Part shown: positions 62,393-64,000 of the stretch, piece by piece
How positions within the stretch are numbered: the first letter of the stretch is position 1
Layout of the letters: every line of letters begins with the position of its first letter
Source: Pseudobutyrivibrio sp. ACV-2
Lineage (GTDB): Bacteria > Bacillota > Clostridia > Lachnospirales > Lachnospiraceae
DNA length: 64,000 nucleotides
Direction: 5' to 3'
NCBI RefSeq assembly: GCF_900107545.1
Contig: NZ_FNQZ01000015.1
Coordinates: forward strand, 1-64,000
Notes under the pieces: model-generated
Seen by the model: the letters and a program-made list of their open reading frames with translations, nothing else
What the model was told of the DNA's origin: nothing
Database searches by the model: none
Program-made: the position numbers and the translations under genes

Positions 62393-64000
62393 ATGATTGT
62401 TAATCCAATACTACCTGGATTTAATCCAGATCCTTGTATTTGCAAAGTTGAAGATGATTATTATATTGCAGTTTCATCCTTTGAGTGGTTACCTGGTATA
62501 CCAATATACCATTCAAAGGACTTAAAAAACTGGGAGTTACTTACACATGTTTTAGATGACACTGTTGTAGATTTGAAAAAACTACCTAGTGCAAAAGGCA
62601 TTTGGGCACCAGATTTATCCTATTGTGAAAAAGAGAAGAAGTTTTATGTAATATATGGCGTGATGAATAATATGAATGCCAGATATTTCGATATTGATAA
62701 TTACTTGATAACATCGGATAGTATAATGGGACCTTGGAGTGAACCTATTTATATACACTCTGCTGGTTTTGATGCTTCAATTTTTCATGATGATGACGGA
62801 AAGAAATATATTCTTTCGTTAGATTGGGAAACAAGGGATAATTATGAAAAACCAGGTGTTATTAACATTGTTGAATATGATTGTAATAATCAGAAAATAA
62901 AAGGGTATCCAAAGCGTTTTTGGCGCGGTGCAACTGATAGAGGCTGTATAGAGGCTCCTAGACTCACCAAGCATGGCAAATATTATTATATAATGTGTGC
63001 TGAAGGAGGCACAGGCTATAATCATTGTGTTTCCATGGGAAGAAGTGAAAATATATGGGGACCCTATGAGGCGGATCCTATAGGTGCAATTGTCACATCA
63101 CAGCCTGTTGAATCAAATGAGCGAGCAGATTATGATCACCTAAAACCTAGGTACTATAATCCAGACTCTATCTTACAAAAGTCGGGACACGGAAGTTATG
63201 TAAATGTAGGTAATGAAACATATCTTGTACATATTACAGCACGACCATTTGTGACTGATTCTCCTGACGAGAGGAGAAGATATAGATGTACCTTAGGAAG
63301 AGAAACAGCCATTCAGAAAATGGTATGGACGAAAGATGGCTGGCTTAGAATGGCAGATGGAAGTAATCTTGCTAAGGTTGAAGTTAGCGAGCCTAATCTT
63401 CCTGCATTCAATGCCCAAAGAACACCAGATTTTGATGATTTCGATCAATCTAACTTAGGTAATTATTATTACAGTCCTCGCATTAGTTCCAATAGATTTT
63501 GTGATTTAAAGTCAAAAAAGGGCTGGCTAAAAATCCGAGGGGGAGAGGCGTTAACTTCATTAAATTCTGTCAGCTTGTTATGTCGAAAATTGACTGCTTG
63601 TAATGTAGTAATGACTACCAAAATTCACTTTGTTCCTGAAGCATTCCAACAGAGCGCAGGTATTGTTATTTACTATGATAATATGAATTATTCGTATTTA
63701 CGAATCTATTATAGTGAAACATTAAATAGTCCTGCTATTATGTTACAACAAATGGAAAATGGTACAAGGAAACAATGGCTTGATGAACGTGTACAAGTAG
63801 ATACTAATAAAGATATATTTATGCGCTTAATTATTGATGGTAGAAGCCTTCATTTTGAATGGAGCTATGACAACTGTACCTGGTATAAAAATGGACCTGA
63901 TTTGGATACATCCTTGTATTCAGATGAATACTGTCAATATGGAGAATTTACAGGTACTATGGTTGGAATAACCTGTATCGATAGATTAACCCATTTTAAG
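62393..64000 (+). CDS. GH43-family beta-xylosidase/arabinofuranosidase, cut by the window end
   Basis: The frame runs open for 536 codons to the right edge. It is a GH43 enzyme with a C-terminal beta-sandwich. Catalytic residues are visible: general base Asp13 (GFNPDPCI), pKa modulator Asp127 (FDASIFHDDDG) and acid Glu187 (GCIEAPRLTK). The C-terminal domain (from about 355, YYYSPRISSNRF to MVGITCIDRLTH) is the usual one for XynB-type xylosidases, so only a few tens of residues are missing. Start ATG 62393 follows the symporter stop directly, with GGAGAG 8 bases upstream. No signal peptide. Confidence 0.92.
   Translation, partial: MIVNPILPGFNPDPCICKVEDDYYIAVSSFEWLPGIPIYHSKDLKNWELLTHVLDDTVVDLKKLPSAKGIWAPDLSYCEKEKKFYVIYGVMNNMNARYFDIDNYLITSDSIMGPWSEPIYIHSAGFDASIFHDDDGKKYILSLDWETRDNYEKPGVINIVEYDCNNQKIKGYPKRFWRGATDRGCIEAPRLTKHGKYYYIMCAEGGTGYNHCVSMGRSENIWGPYEADPIGAIVTSQPVESNERADYDHLKPRYYNPDSILQKSGHGSYVNVGNETYLVHITARPFVTDSPDERRRYRCTLGRETAIQKMVWTKDGWLRMADGSNLAKVEVSEPNLPAFNAQRTPDFDDFDQSNLGNYYYSPRISSNRFCDLKSKKGWLKIRGGEALTSLNSVSLLCRKLTACNVVMTTKIHFVPEAFQQSAGIVIYYDNMNYSYLRIYYSETLNSPAIMLQQMENGTRKQWLDERVQVDTNKDIFMRLIIDGRSLHFEWSYDNCTWYKNGPDLDTSLYSDEYCQYGEFTGTMVGITCIDRLTHFK

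Overview
The window looks like a rumen or gut Lachnospiraceae genome of the Butyrivibrio/Pseudobutyrivibrio type. Reasons: the 5' end of a Firmicutes 16S rRNA gene at the left edge, low GC content, strong AGGAGG-type ribosome binding sites, and a gene set (mannan locus with GH130 phosphorylases and acetyl-mannan esterases, GPH symporter plus GH43 xylosidase, flavodoxin/DUF3793 pair) typical of that family. The genus is inference.

Layout. 1-660: start of a leftward rRNA operon with its promoter and a hairpin-rich leader. 670-4110: a HAD/guanylate-kinase-like fusion, a lone CbiL methyltransferase, a degenerate CPBP-like membrane protein and the wreck of a chemotaxis receptor. 4247-10000: a plasmid- or chromid-type replication and partition module, namely a Rep_3 initiator, about 830 bp of iterons, a ParA with an unusual Walker A, a ParB replacement with tandem ribbon-helix-helix modules, and a 1.5-kb AT-rich desert with direct repeats that may be the centromere. 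An rRNA operon beside a plasmid-type origin suggests a chromid (second chromosome), as known for Butyrivibrio, or a plasmid integrated in the chromosome.

10035-30634: mostly housekeeping and sensing genes: oligopeptidase F, LarC/LarB, a Cache-type receptor, flavodoxin with DUF3793, a radical SAM protein, a FIST-domain hybrid histidine kinase with a partner response regulator, a YtrA-like GntR regulator with its ABC transporter and CPBP protease, a HAD phosphatase, tRNA-Pro(CGG) and an SGNH esterase.

30824-55755: a large beta-mannan utilisation locus. A surface-anchored GH5-type mannanase would cut the polymer outside. A lipoprotein with two permeases imports the oligosaccharides. Inside, CE2- and CE17-type esterases remove acetyl groups, GH36 removes galactose, an AGE-family epimerase converts mannobiose to mannosylglucose, and two GH130 enzymes phosphorolyse the products to mannose-1-phosphate. 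A phosphohexomutase and a mannose-6-phosphate isomerase carry this to fructose-6-phosphate. The isomerase is fused to a GH1 glycosidase in one 787-residue protein. A third GH130, two LacI repressors and an AraC activator complete the locus.

55756-64000: a decayed flavoprotein gene, free methionine sulfoxide reductase, a Nudix hydrolase, a PAP2 phosphatase, then a second sugar locus (AraC regulator, intracellular GH5, GPH symporter, GH43) that runs off the right edge and probably handles xylo-oligosaccharides.

The most notable points are the GH1-isomerase fusion, the replication/partition module beside rRNA genes, and three promoters (before 16480, 18036 and 57360) that share one architecture: two TGTGAY hexamers 11 bp apart exactly 11 bp upstream of an extended -10, resembling a WalR/PhoB-type response-regulator site.
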